This document shows positions 33,276 to 44,944 of a DNA stretch of 64,000 bases, one piece after another. Numbering within the stretch: the stretch's first letter is position 1; the number at the start of each line of letters is the position of its first letter. This DNA comes from Lactarius indigo (taxonomy: Eukaryota; Basidiomycota; Agaricomycetes; Russulales; Russulaceae), in contig JAFKAC010000106.1 in assembly GCA_025766275.1 (NCBI GenBank), positions 62,001 to 126,000 on the forward strand. The letters are read 5' to 3'. The notes under the pieces are model-generated. The model was not told the DNA's origin, did no database searches, and saw only the letters and a list, made by a program, of their open reading frames with translations. The position numbers and the translations under genes are program-made.

Positions 33276-33615
33276 GCCCGATATGGGCCTCTGCACTTGG
33301 TCTTTATCACATGTATTCTCTTTTGTGTCTCTAGTTGCGCTTCCTATATTGAAAAAACGCTTTGCTGGTTCCGCGGCGTCTATTCCCCCCCAGCACTTTT
33401 TGGATATTTCAAAGGATATATGGACTATATCCACCCCTCAGCAGTCATGTACTGTATTGCGTTGATTTAATGATAGCATATTTTATGTATTGTTCGTTGG
33501 TAATATGTGGGGAAAGAGCCGAAGTTTAGATTATTCACAAGATAAAAATAACGTATTTAAAAAATCATGAAGCAATTTCGTCGTCCCTTCTTGGGTATCA
33601 TGTGAAGTGCCAACT
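33276..33615. other. Intergenic between convergent genes
   Basis: This 340-bp stretch is A/T-rich and separates the stop codons of the transporter (+) and lipase 2 (-). It should hold both polyadenylation regions. No gene seen. Confidence 0.6.
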
Positions 33616-34837
33616 TCACGGGGTGCAAAATATTGTGCCAATGAAAATACCGTGGTAAGGACCAAGGTGGTCTGGTATGCTGCCAACTGCGATATTTGGC
33701 ACCATCAGGTCACTGCATTGGATGTCTGTGCCGTCGTCATCACCTAGTAGCGTGCAAGGATAAAAATCAGCACGGCCCTAAGCGCGTGGAAGACGGGGCC
33801 CGGGATCAACACTCACCGGGGCATACAACTGCGCTTCCGTCCATCTGAATGTGGATCTCTTCGCGTGGGTGCTGGAACCCAAGTCGGCGACCCGGGACCG
33901 TCGGCACCATGTCGCGCTTGTTGTTAATTCTGGTGAAATTGGCGACTTGTGAGTCGAAATACGTCGCCCAGGCCGGGTTGCCCACGCGCGGCGTCCCGAA
34001 CGTGACGCCTCGGACCGCAGTTCCCGCAGGGAGGTTAAGCGTCATGAAGAGCGTATCGAGCTCCGCGAGTGCTCCGCCAAGCGAGTGACCGACCTGCACA
34101 GGAAAAAGATTAATCGGTACGGCGTCCCGATGAGTGATAATTATTCTAAAGAAACTTACGAGGATGACGTCGGTCGATGAATGCTTGGTCATCAGACGCT
34201 TCACCTCTGCAAGGATCTGGCTCGCCGTCTTCTGGTGTTCGAATGCAAAGCCGGAGTGGACCTCGATGTCGCTGGGAATGTCGGGGAAGAGGTCGGGGTC
34301 AGGTTTCATAAATTCGAGTTCCATGTCGGTTAGCACCGACAACCTGCATGACGAATGAACGTTTTAGTTTCAAGATCAAATCGGGAGGAAGCGTAGATCA
34401 TACAGCTTAAGCGGATCCGTGCCTTGGTGCGCTACTACCACAGCAGACTGGGCAGGCCAGAATCCGACAAAAACTAAAAGCAGTGGTCAGTTTCGAGATT
34501 CACATCCCACGATAGATACTTACAAAATTGAGTGCCGTCGCCGTCGCCGCCAACCAGCGTTGGCTCGAATCCGGGAAGGGCCTGACAAGCGCCTTTGGGC
34601 CACATTGGTAAGTGGGTGGAAACGATAGAGAGAGGAAGAAGAGCGACCTCCACAATGCCACCCTTCTATCTTGGTGGGAGGGCAGTACGCTGCCCGTGCA
34701 AATTCTATGAATGGTACGAACTCGGCAAACTGGTTGCTCGAAAGCTGAATCAAGTCGTTGCGGATCAAGTGGGGGTCTTGCCGAAGGCCACCAATGACGC
34801 CTGCGACGAGAGGGAGAAGAGGGCTGAGCGGTATCAT
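33616..34837 (-). CDS. Secreted class-3 lipase, paralogue 2
   Basis: The start is ATG 34,837 with signal peptide MIPLSPLLPLVAGVIGG; the stop is TGA 33,616-33,618. The exon layout is the same as in paralogue 1. Conserved blocks are FAEFVPFIEFARAAYC, FWPAQSAVVVAHQGTDP, GHSLGGALAELDTLF (catalytic Ser), GVTFGTPRVGNPAWA, NNKRDMVPTVP (Asp) and PDHLGPYHGIFIG (His). Much of the core is identical to paralogue 1, while the N-terminus and intron sequences have diverged, so the duplication is not recent. The two copies share orientation and flank the transporter gene. Confidence 0.9.
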
Positions 34838-36242
34838 TGTAATATTGAGTGAAGGGGTTGAAAGGATGGGGGGATAGCAGACCAGCAGTCCTGTTTCTTA
34901 TAGCCTCAGGATACCCTGGAGAGTGATTCGAACGCTGCATTCTCCATGGGTCAAGAGCAGTAATGATGACTCCGGTTTTCTCAACCAAAGAGCATCCCTG
35001 TTACAGAAGACAAGGTGTTTCGTCGGTGCACACACTACGCCTTCGGGCGGTGCTTATTCCTTGCCGAACAATCCGAAGCTTTCGGCGCTAGTTCAGCACG
35101 GGCCGCAACAATAATCCAACAGCAGCAGATGGTGAGTCAATGACAAAGAAACGGTTTTCACGTGTACTACAAGAGTAGCCACTACAAGGGCACAGGGAGA
35201 TGTGGTCAGTAGGGCCACGTGTGACTCCGGTGCCATGGGTGGGGGCTGCCATGATAGGGCGTTAAGATCGGCGTCTGTCCTCATACCGACTACAAATCAA
35301 GATTCGTGTTCGGAGACACCATCTAGCCAGAGTGTTGGCTTACCGTGCCAGCGAAGACGGTTTGCTATGCAAGCTTGCGCGATTCGGGCACCTGAGAGAA
35401 GGAGCGTATGACCCAGCAGTCGTCGTTCGGAAGGACGGAACGGTATTGGCACCATCCAGAGATGTCCGGAGTTGATCCAAACCCAGGATCGTCGGGTAGT
35501 ATTCGAGATTAGCCCTTGAGATTCCCAAAAAGGTTGGCTACAGAACGCTGAGTATCTGAAATGCCAAGCACGGAGGCTGCATTTTTTAAGACAAATACGT
35601 TCTCGGGGGCATATCAAGCACAAGGCGCTGCGTGAGAAAGAACATCGGAGGATAGTCATCATACGGTAATGCGGGGCAAAGAAACCGGACGTTAGAATGT
35701 TGCCCGAACTTGAAGACGTCGTCTGAGTCAAGTGAGAGTCCACTCAGGCTGGCAGGTGAAATACGAGTGAATTATTCCACAATCCATCCACTTGAGTCCA
35801 CTCTAGCTCATGGCCGCAGGAATTTCTGAAACTGGGTATGCATTTTGCAATGCGCGCAAGGAGCGGAGACTAAGGCGGCTGAGGTAGGTGTGGCTGAGTC
35901 ACGCACCGGTGCGGCTCACCCGGACTCGGACCTCGGGCCGCTCACCGCCACTGAGTTTCATCTTTTGTTGCAGCTCATCCGCTGTGTGTCCTTATTGGAG
36001 CAAAAACTTGGGGAAAAAACATCTGTTTTTCTGGGTTTGTCATAAGAACGGAAATACACTGGGCGACAAGGGGTGAAAGCTAATTTTGCAAGTAGAGTAA
36101 ATGATGGACGTCGAGACTTGAGACCCGTGAGAGACCTGCTCGACTCATATCGGACTCTGGACCGTATTTGGGCGCCTGCCAGTGCGACGATCCTTGGCTC
36201 TCAGCTCATCTGCCACTGACGTAGCATCGCACCTCAAGGACA
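34838..36242. other. Intergenic, no gene seen
   Basis: This 1.4-kb stretch lies between divergent genes (lipase 2 minus, sirtuin plus). The longest frame (35,743-35,297 minus, 148 codons) has no recognisable domain or gene structure. Confidence 0.5.
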
Positions 36243-37780
36243 ATGATGGACGATTACGGTGTCGATCTTCCGAAGGAGGCACCCGGCTCTAGCGCCAGAT
36301 CCTCCAAGCCAGTTTCTGGTTCTCACCCGTTCGCCAAGAAGGATATACCTTCGCTTGCTAAGTACATCGAGTCAGATGCGTGCCGGCAGATCTATCTCAT
36401 GGTAATTCGAACCCGAAATATCTACTGAAGACGTTTCATGACCCTGTGCGAAAGTTAGGTGCAGGTGCGTACCGAGCTTATGCTCCGTCACCGGTGGCGA
36501 TATCTGCCGGCGGCCACTCACGGGTCATTAGGCATCAGTACTTCTGCGGGAATCCCAGACTTTCGATCCCCCGAGACAGGCGCGTGTGCAGTGGACTTGG
36601 CTGTTGAACCATATGATTAAGTCTGACTCTTGTATACGAACAGGATTATACGTAAGAAACGATCTGTAATCTGTCCAGAATTTTATCACGATACTCCTCA
36701 CAGGCCAATCTAGCGCGCCTGAAATTGCCGTACCCGGAAGCTGTATTCGATATACAGTATTTCCGTAGAAATCCCAGCCCGTGTACGCCCTTCCCTTGCC
36801 GTTTCGTCTTGTCTCGTCTTGAGGAGTCCTCCATAGTTTATACGCTCGCGAAAGAGCTGTACCCGGGGAAGTACAGGCCGACCCTCACGCACTCATTTAT
36901 CAAACTTCTGTCAGACAAGGGCCTGCTTGGTCTATGTCTTACACAGAACATCGATACTCTGGAACGGCGAGCGGGAATCCCCGCAGATAAGATAATAGAA
37001 GCGCATGGAAGCTTTGCGACGCAGGCTTGTATCGAGTGCAAGCGACCGTTCGACGACACCGAAATGAAGAAAATTGTAGAAGAAGAGCGTATTCCAAGGT
37101 GCAAGACATGCAAAGGACTCGTCAAACCAGACATCGTCTTCTTTGGGGAGTCGGTAAGCATGTTCATCCAAGTCAAAGAAATGGGGATCGCATCAACATT
37201 ATCTATTGTGCAGCTCCCCTCGAATTTTTATAGTGCTTTAGCCAAGCTTAGTGATGCCGATCTCCTGATAGTGATGGGAACATCGCTTACCGTGCATCCC
37301 TTCGCCTCTCTCATCAACACGGTCACAAAGCAATGCCCACGGGTGTTGATAAATCTGGACCAGGTGGGCGGGATCGGCTCTGGAAGGAATGATCTAGTTT
37401 TTCTCGGGAAGTGCGACGACATCGTCCGTGACCTTGCGAGGGCACTTGGATGGGAGGATGAACTTGACAAAGAGTGGATAGAGACCGCTAAGTCCCTGGA
37501 TAACCACGAGACGCCGCACGAACCAACAGAGGAGGATAAAGCTGACGAGGCCGAGGCAAAGCTGGAACATGAATTAGAGAAGATAACGGATAGAGTGGGC
37601 AATGCTCTCTCCTTGACCGAGAAAGACGGGGATAGTGTTGAGAAGACGGATGCCCGCAGCGGAACTGGAAGTGGGACCAATAAGGATGTAGATGCGAAGC
37701 GAGAGGCGATACCTGAATTACCAAAGATCCCGCAGAAGGGCGGGGAAGAAGGCAGGATAGATCCCGAGCAAAACGAATAA
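36243..37780 (+). CDS. NAD-dependent protein deacetylase, Hst2/SIRT2-type sirtuin
   Basis: Seven exons close in frame to 395 residues: 36,243-36,401, 36,455-36,464, 36,532-36,579, 36,644-36,651, 36,704-36,782, 36,837-37,153 and 37,214-37,780. Exons of 10 and 8 nt encode parts of the NAD-binding GAGIS and ETGLY motifs, and the intron after 36,579 starts GC instead of GT. The sirtuin core shows [33 protein letters not shown], catalytic His in AHGSF, four zinc Cys (CIEC and CKTC) and KPDIVFFGESLP. The C-terminal 120 residues are acidic and Glu/Lys-rich. It would remove acetyl groups from histones, tubulin or other proteins using NAD; Hst2-like enzymes are mainly cytosolic. Confidence 0.92.
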
Positions 37781-38364
37781 ATTGGTAAGCCTACAACGTG
37801 TTCAAGGATTTGCGCCCCTCTAATGTATACGTACCCCCCTTAGTAAAGGTTTCAACGGTCGCATTCCGTGGTGGTGTGTGTTGATGGAGCTGTAGTCTAG
37901 TAATGATTTAAATGAAGGTGCGGCGGGTCCTCGAATAGAATCAGGATTTTGGGACATCACACGGCGCGCTATAGGTTGCCAGCGGGGGGGCAGATCTTGG
38001 AGCTGTAGGACTAGGAGGATGCATGCCGAAACCCTGATCGCATTGCAATCGTAAAGTGTCCCGGTATTTTTATTGCTAGTGGGCTCATAAATGCCGCGCC
38101 ATGGAAGCCGCGGGACGTGCGGAGTTATGTTTGTCGGCCGAACACAGAGTGGCCGAGTCATGCTGAAACGTTGGATGAAAACTGTAGAGATAAGACCGAT
38201 ATAACCTCCAATAGAGTTATCGACTCGTGTGTGGAGCATGGAAGACGTGCAATCGTGTGGGATATCGGCAACCTCCGGTTACCGGAAGATCTTGTGACCA
38301 GGTCGCGTCGACTTAAAGTGCACCCAAGCGACGCGGCACACACCACCGACCACACTGCTAAACT
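37781..38364. other. Intergenic between two plus-strand genes
   Basis: This 584-bp stretch holds the 3' flank of the sirtuin gene and the 5' flank of the AMP deaminase gene. No gene seen. Confidence 0.5.
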
Positions 38365-41300
38365 ATGGTCACTCGAGAAGTGCATACAAGCGGCACTCTT
38401 TCCAGCTCCTCGTCCTCTGGCGCGTCGCCTACATTCACCCCTACCATTGGTTCAAAACGTTCTCCTGGTCTTCAAATACCAGAGCCCACCGATGGATATT
38501 TCGGCTATAGTGAGGAGAAAACTCTTCGTCATGTACGTCGACTCCGTCTCCCACAAAATTGCACATTTGGAGATCAAGAATGGATGCAATCGTGGTCAAG
38601 TCGGTCTCGAGATAAGTTACTTACTGGACTGAACGCATAGATCGAGGAAAAAGTGTTGTCGCATCGAAGGCAATCTCAACCACAATCAGAGGCGGGCGCC
38701 TCCATCTCTGGAGCTCCAGACTCGGAAGCGGTTTTACACAGCTTGGCAGGTCTCAAATTCCCCCCAGGCATCGATGGTACCGATTCCGGCGCTGTTTTCG
38801 TCGACGACGAGGCAAGCGAGAAGTCATTCGAACCTACGAAGGAGCATCCAGAAGCACGTATGTTAACAGTACAGACATTTTTTTCGCATTCACGTCCTGA
38901 TACATCGGTTCGAAACAGCTGCAGTGTCCACGGAACTTACCCCTGAGCTTAGCAAAACGTTCGGGCTCTTGCGCCAATGTCTCGACTTGCGCGACAAGTA
39001 TATGACAGCTTCGAACCAACGCCTTGGCGATAACCCCCGCGACCACGATGGAGTCTTCCATGGAATCCCTGAAGGGGTATCGGACGTAATGGGTGTACGT
39101 CCGGAAGCTGCAAACGCATATGTACCCGCAGAGGAGCAGTTCAGGCCTTGGCGCATATATCCTCGCCCGCCCGCACCCCACTGGCAATGGACAGCAGAAA
39201 AAGAAGCGATATCGTCTGGAACAGCTCCCCCTCGTGATGTGTTTGACTTGTCTCGAATCGAGATTCCTGGACCACACGAGTGGGAATTTGAGATAGACGA
39301 TAAGGGCGTATATCAAGTGTATAACGACGCGACAGGTAGGTAGGGCCGTCCTCTCGTATGGTGTTTTGTTGAGTTGTCTATTAGCAAACGACAAACAGCC
39401 CATCTTTGATATCCCGAACATTAGAGAGTATTTTATGGATCTGGACTTTGTTCTTGGGGTCATCTCCGATGGTCCCACGAAGAGCTTCGCATTTCGCCGT
39501 CTGCAGTATCTCCGGGGGAAATTCTCGATGTACTCTCTACTCAACGAGTTTCAGGAGATGACTGAGATGAAGGTCTGTCCATTTACCTGTCATGATTCAA
39601 GGGCTCCGCTGAATCTATATCAGCAAGTTCCTCATCGGTAATGCAATCCTTCCGAACTTCTTTTCCCCTATTCCTCAATGCCTGGTCATCCCGTAGCGAT
39701 TTTTACAACGTCCGCAAGGTCGACACACATGTCCACCATTCTAGCAGCATGAACCAAAAACACCTCTTGCGATTCATAAAGGCAAAAATGAAGCGCAACT
39801 GTCAGGTTTTATTTTCCCATTATCCTCCTCTGCGCGATAAACCTGATGCTTTGTAGGACGTCGTCACCTTCCGCGATGGCGCGGAGTTGACGCTTGAACA
39901 AGTCTTCGAGTCTCTTAAACTCACCGCGTATGACCTTTCTATTGATACCCTTGATATGCACGCGCACCAAGATTCATTCCATCGCTTCGACAAGTTCAAC
40001 CTCAAGTACAACCCTATTGGCGAATCCCGCCTACGCGAGATTTTCCTCAAAACAGACAACTATATCCAAGGGCGATATCTTGCAGAGCTGACAAAAGGTA
40101 TTACTATTCTTTCAAATTTGTTGGGTGTTGTTCATATCGATTACTCGTCAGAGGTAATGACCGACCTGGAGCAGGGCAAGTATCAGGTAAGCACTCTCAG
40201 ATCTCTACCATGCCAATCAGGCACAGACAGATGATGAATAGAACTGCGAATGGCGCTTAAGTATCTATGGGAGAAAGGAAGACGAATGGGACAAGCTTGC
40301 GCGATGGGTCATAGACAACAAACTCTTCTCGCACAACGTACGCTGGCTCATACAGGTCCCTCGCTTGTACGACGTGTACAAAGAAAACGGGTCGATCCAC
40401 AATTTTGAAGATATCGTCCGAAGTACCCTTTTTTTTTACCTCGATGAAAATTCGAAGTTTAAAGTTCGGGTAGACGTGTTCAAACCCCTGTTCGAGGTCA
40501 CAAAGGATCCGTCGTCACACCCGAAGTTGCACGTCTTCCTACAGCGCGTCATCGGCTTTGACACTGTCGATGATGAGTCAAAGACAGAGCGTCGATATCA
40601 CAGGAAGTTCCCTTACCCCAAACTTTGGGACTATAGGCAATCACCACCTTACTCGTACTGGTTAGTCAGTATTTTCTCTGAAGGGTCGTGCATTCTCACT
40701 CATCTACTCAAAGGGTCTACTACATGTTTGCCAATATGGCAAGCCTCAATAAGTGGCGTCGAGCCCGTGGCTTTAGTAATTCTCTTCTCGCAACGCAACG
40801 TTCGCGTCTTGCTTACTAATCTGGACCCACAGACACCTTTGTCTTTCGTCCGCACTCTGGAGAGGCAGGCGACACGGATCATCTCACGTCCGCCTTCCTG
40901 ACTTCCCATTCCATCTCCCACGGCATCTTACTGCGCAAAGTTCCTGCTCTGCAATATCTATTCTACCTCAAACAAATTGGCATCGCCATGAGCCCGCTGA
41001 GCAACAACGCGCTTTTCCTTACATACGAGCGAAATCCCTTGCCTGACTTTTTCAAGGCGGGGCTCAATGTCAGCTTGAGCACGGATGACCCTCTGCAGTT
41101 CCACTTTACCTAAGGTTTGTCGGTTTACTCCTTAGAGAACTGATCATTGATTTTTTTCTGCAGGAGCCGCTGTTAGAGGAGTATAGTGTAGCCGCGCACA
41201 TCCTCAAGCTTTCTCAAAGTTCGCTGTGCGAGCTTGCGCGCAATTCCGTCATCCAGAGTGGCTTTGAGATGGAGGTCAAGCGCCACTTGGCTAGGCCAGG

Positions 41301-41502
41301 GGTTCTATCTTCCCGGCGCAGCAGGAAATGACATCAACAAGGCAAGTATTTTTGGCACTTCGCTAACTCAAGTTTGCGCGCTGACCAAGGCGGGTCTTCG
41401 CTACTTTAGACCAACGTACCAAATGGGCGGCTTAAGTTCAGACATGGAACGCTCTTAGAAGAACTCGCACTCATCGGCGCGATCAATAATCGGTGTTGGT
41501 GA
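38365..41502 (+). CDS. AMP deaminase (two apparent 1-base frame disruptions near the 3' end)
   Basis: AMP deaminase converts AMP to IMP and ammonia in purine salvage. The start at 38,365 is tentative ([10 protein letters not shown]; then [20 protein letters not shown]). Core motifs are [54 protein letters not shown] (zinc His pair), [71 protein letters not shown] and [12 protein letters not shown] (catalytic Asp). A 14-nt exon (39,624-39,637) supplies QVPHR. The exon ending near 41,113 reads ACC TAA G where ACT AAG is expected, and near 41,287 CACTTGG replaces CACTGG. Both are one extra base in a two-base run. The last intron starts GC (41,342). Stop TGA 41,500-41,502. Confidence 0.85.
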
Positions 41503-42800
41503 CGTGTCGGATTTCCTTCGTGCCCTAGGTCTATTCCGTGCTCAATGCTAATGCACGGGTTCTTTTCTTTTGTATAGAAGCCGCCAAGACGGGGCTCTGA
41601 TCGCGACGCTTTGCAAAATGCTGTGTATTATACTTCTGGATTCTTGATACACGTCATACACCTGGCACCCTGTATTGGCCAAGTACGTAGGCCTGGACCC
41701 ATTATTACATTTTATTCGTCCTCTCGGACCTTACGAGATCGGCTCGCATCTTCGCAGATGCGATAAAGCATCATGTCCTCGTCTCCGTGTGTCATACCAT
41801 GCCAACTATACAGTAGTTTCGGACATTGACTACCGCGTGATGCCTCCGCGAGGCAATACGTGTGTACCGTCGGCACCACACTCGTTTTGCTCAGGGACAT
41901 AATCTCTGCGCACCCTTAAAGGCTTCAAGGGTTTCTTGAACCCCAGATTCGAAGCAGATCAAGAACGTATCAGATAGCCAGTACTGATCTCAGTCGCCGT
42001 CGGGCCGCCACTCCCTTACTCTCGTTTCCAAATCTCGTCTCCTATCTACTTCTGCGTGCGATCGTCCCCGAGTTTGCTTACTGCACCAATTTCTCCATGC
42101 TTTCAATACTCTTACGCCAACATTTGGTGTGCACCAAGCGAGAGGGTGCAGCTCGGGGCGGTCTTGGGGCGTAGCGCCGGCAAGTCCTTGAGCCGGGTCA
42201 GGGGTCGGCGAGCACGTAGCCTTCCAAGGACGATTAAGGCTCAGGTCGTCAAGGGAGGTGCGAAGTTCAAGAATATCTAAGGTTACACATTCTATCAAAA
42301 GGAGTTATCAGCAATATTATTAGTAATTATCGGCAGGGATACATACCCATTCCCGATGACCGCCACTTGTGACTTGACAACCAACTGAACGCATGCTTCG
42401 TTTTCGGGTCTTGCGGTTTGATTGATTGATTTTATGAAAGAACAGAAGGCTCGGCATGTGATCAAGGTGACATGATAAGTAACAAGGCAAGAAGAAACGT
42501 TGCAACCCTCTGATTGTTGGGTCCAACCTCGGCGTCAATTACTGTTATAACCCAAGTGATCCGAATCCGCCCGGACTACAGTATCATACAAAAATTGTTT
42601 TAGGTATACCGTAAGTAACTTACTAATAACAAGGTCGAGGTCAGGAGCCTCCGGCCCGAGATACAAGAACAACGAGAGGATTTACGGATCGCCACCTTGG
42701 AAAAGTGTTTTTAGTGAAAATTTTCCTTGATCTGCGCCATGATCCACCAAGATCCTACACGCCCCAATCCGACATGGGACCGTCATGATGGACTTCCGTT
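41503..42800. other. Intergenic between convergent genes
   Basis: This 1.3-kb stretch has no supported gene between the stops of AMP deaminase (+) and the DUF6534 protein (-). Short frames here lack domain features. Confidence 0.5.
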
Positions 42801-44944
42801 TCAGAGGGAATGCTCGCCTCCTTCGATGGACAAATCAGTATTAGTGCAATCATCGCGCAGGGACCATACCAATTTGCTGTTTTCAACCGTGCTAGACTCC
42901 ACGTCGTGGTCACGTTTACTCTGTGGGAAATCCGTTGTCGCCGAGCGATGCACAGTGACTGAGACAGCGGGTCGTCTAGACTTGTCACCCTCACTCCGAT
43001 GTTCGATTCGGATCGAAGATAGGTCGAAGGCATTGTCAGGTTTTTTATCAGTAGACGACCGCTCACGGACGTAGTCCCGACTGTTCAACCTGAAAGTGGC
43101 AGAGGTCAGAAATCGAACTTATCGTACACACTTAGTTGACTCCTTACATGGCAAGGAGAGAATTCGCATAGACTATATATAGGATGAACGTCGGTTAGTT
43201 TGTCTTTCCACCCAGTTTTATTGGACACGTACATTTACCCATTGGCCAGAAAAATAGCTGCCAATACATAGAGGAGTTCGCCGTTGCAAACTGGTCATAG
43301 CGTGAGAAAATGCCGAAGTGCGCGAGGGAAGACCCCTTACGCTGATAAGCACTGCGCAAGTGAGAACACTGCTTGGGTCAGCGTTTGACCAGCTGGCATA
43401 GCTCGAGATCTCACCTTGTCAGCAAACCTGAGTTGATACTGTAAGTCATTAAGGTCAAGATCATAGAATCGGTTCTGAGAACAAAAACTCAGCTAAATCT
43501 GGGGCGTAAATGGGGGAAACTGAACTCGCCTTGCGAAACCAGTCCTCTTGTGGTAGAGGAACCAGCACATGGAGCCGGCAATTAAGATGTCTGCCACAAC
43601 GCCTGACCCCAATCCAATGCAGGTCACCGGCTGCCAAGCCGTCAAGAGTGAGCGGATGTAGAAGAGGTAAAGGTCAAAGCTTACGACTAGGGCCGTATAA
43701 CGGGACCAGAACCTGAGGGCAGCCCTGACGACAGGTTTCAAATACTTGAACAATGCCAGGGAATAGACCACACATACGCTCTGACGGTGAAAACTAGCAC
43801 GCGATGTTTAGACACGATTCATGGACGAGGCATGGAATAGAAACCAGCTAACTCACCGAATCCGAGGGCTGTAACGATGTGAAGGAAGATAATTACGAAT
43901 GGACCTCCCAAAAGCTTACGACGGTGCTTACCGAAGCAAGCCGTCCCAAATATCACCTAAGAAAGCGCGTTGAGAAGTGCGTCAAGGAGTCAGCTACGAT
44001 AAAGATAAACTCACAATGATGATCGGGATGATGATACTCCCGCCCACTGACAGAAAACCAGGTTGTAACTTGGAGTTCCAGTTAGGGGCAGAGGACAATA
44101 CTCACCAATGTAGACTCGTCGGGCATAGTAGCTACGTTGCATCAGGACAAATCGCAAATAAGAGATCCAGTGCAAAATACGTACAGCTGAACCAGATAAT
44201 CGACAAGCGCCTGCAGCGGTCACTAGTGAGTATGAAATAGCCTACAAAAGTCGTAGCGGCATACGTTGACGTCGACCTGAACCTACAGTGAACGTAAGTT
44301 ACTGTAAGTAGCAGGAGATAAGACGCAATTTCAAATATCACATACATTCATAGCCCTAGAGTGTACTGATGAGAAACGACCGTAACTTCGTCTCCACAAA
44401 ATTGGACTTACCACATATTGTAGCCCAGAATTTCGACGTTGCCAAAATTTAGGACCAGGTACCTGCGATAATGAACTCATGAATGATAGAGTGGACGTTA
44501 CTGTCTTACCAGTATATCGAATAAATGCATAGAACTGTGTGCACGGCATCCAATATACTAACGAAACGATGCAATCCGGGTGGGCTGGAATCTGAAATGT
44601 ACTACTCACAATATGACCCCGATGAGTAACTTGAGAGCCTTTGGGTCTCTACGCCCATATTGCCTGGGTCCGGTGAGTTTGGTTGTATCGGGGGGAGTGT
44701 GTTAATTACCAGTAATATATCCATCTATCCGGACAAAGTTTCCGAGTCAGCGCGAGAAAAGAGACAGCGTTCGTCAGAGCTCACGTCTGCAATGTCGTTA
44801 TACCAAAGAGCCTGGACGCTCACCAGCTCAGCAGGAATACCGGTAAGGAGAGGGTCTGACCGGTGCTCACATAATACTGATAACTAGCCCGATGAATGTA
44901 CACCCGTAGGTGTTCCGGATGTCAGCGACAGCATGGCTAGACAT
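42801..44944 (-). CDS. DUF6534-type fungal integral membrane protein
   Basis: The start is ATG 44,944 (MSSHAVADIRNTYGCTF) and the stop lies at 42,801-42,803, with many short introns. Family blocks in order are IGLVISIMLFGITTLQT, YGRRDPKALKLLIGVIF, ILDAVHTVLCIYSIYW (the conserved LD..H motif), STYAATTFVGYFILT, GLGSGVVADILIAGSMCWFLYHKRTGFA, RTDSMILTLMTYSINSG, FYANSLLAMLNSRDYVRER, then a hydrophilic Ser/Asp/Arg tail of about 85 residues. About seven membrane segments are expected. These proteins are expanded in Agaricomycetes and their function is unknown. The intron whose donor is at 43,529 (AAG then GCGAGT) is of GC-AG type. Confidence 0.85.

Noticed and set aside
35297..35743. Minus-strand frame of 148 codons between lipase 2 and the sirtuin
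   Set aside because: No domain, no family motif, no convincing intron structure or neighbouring exons.
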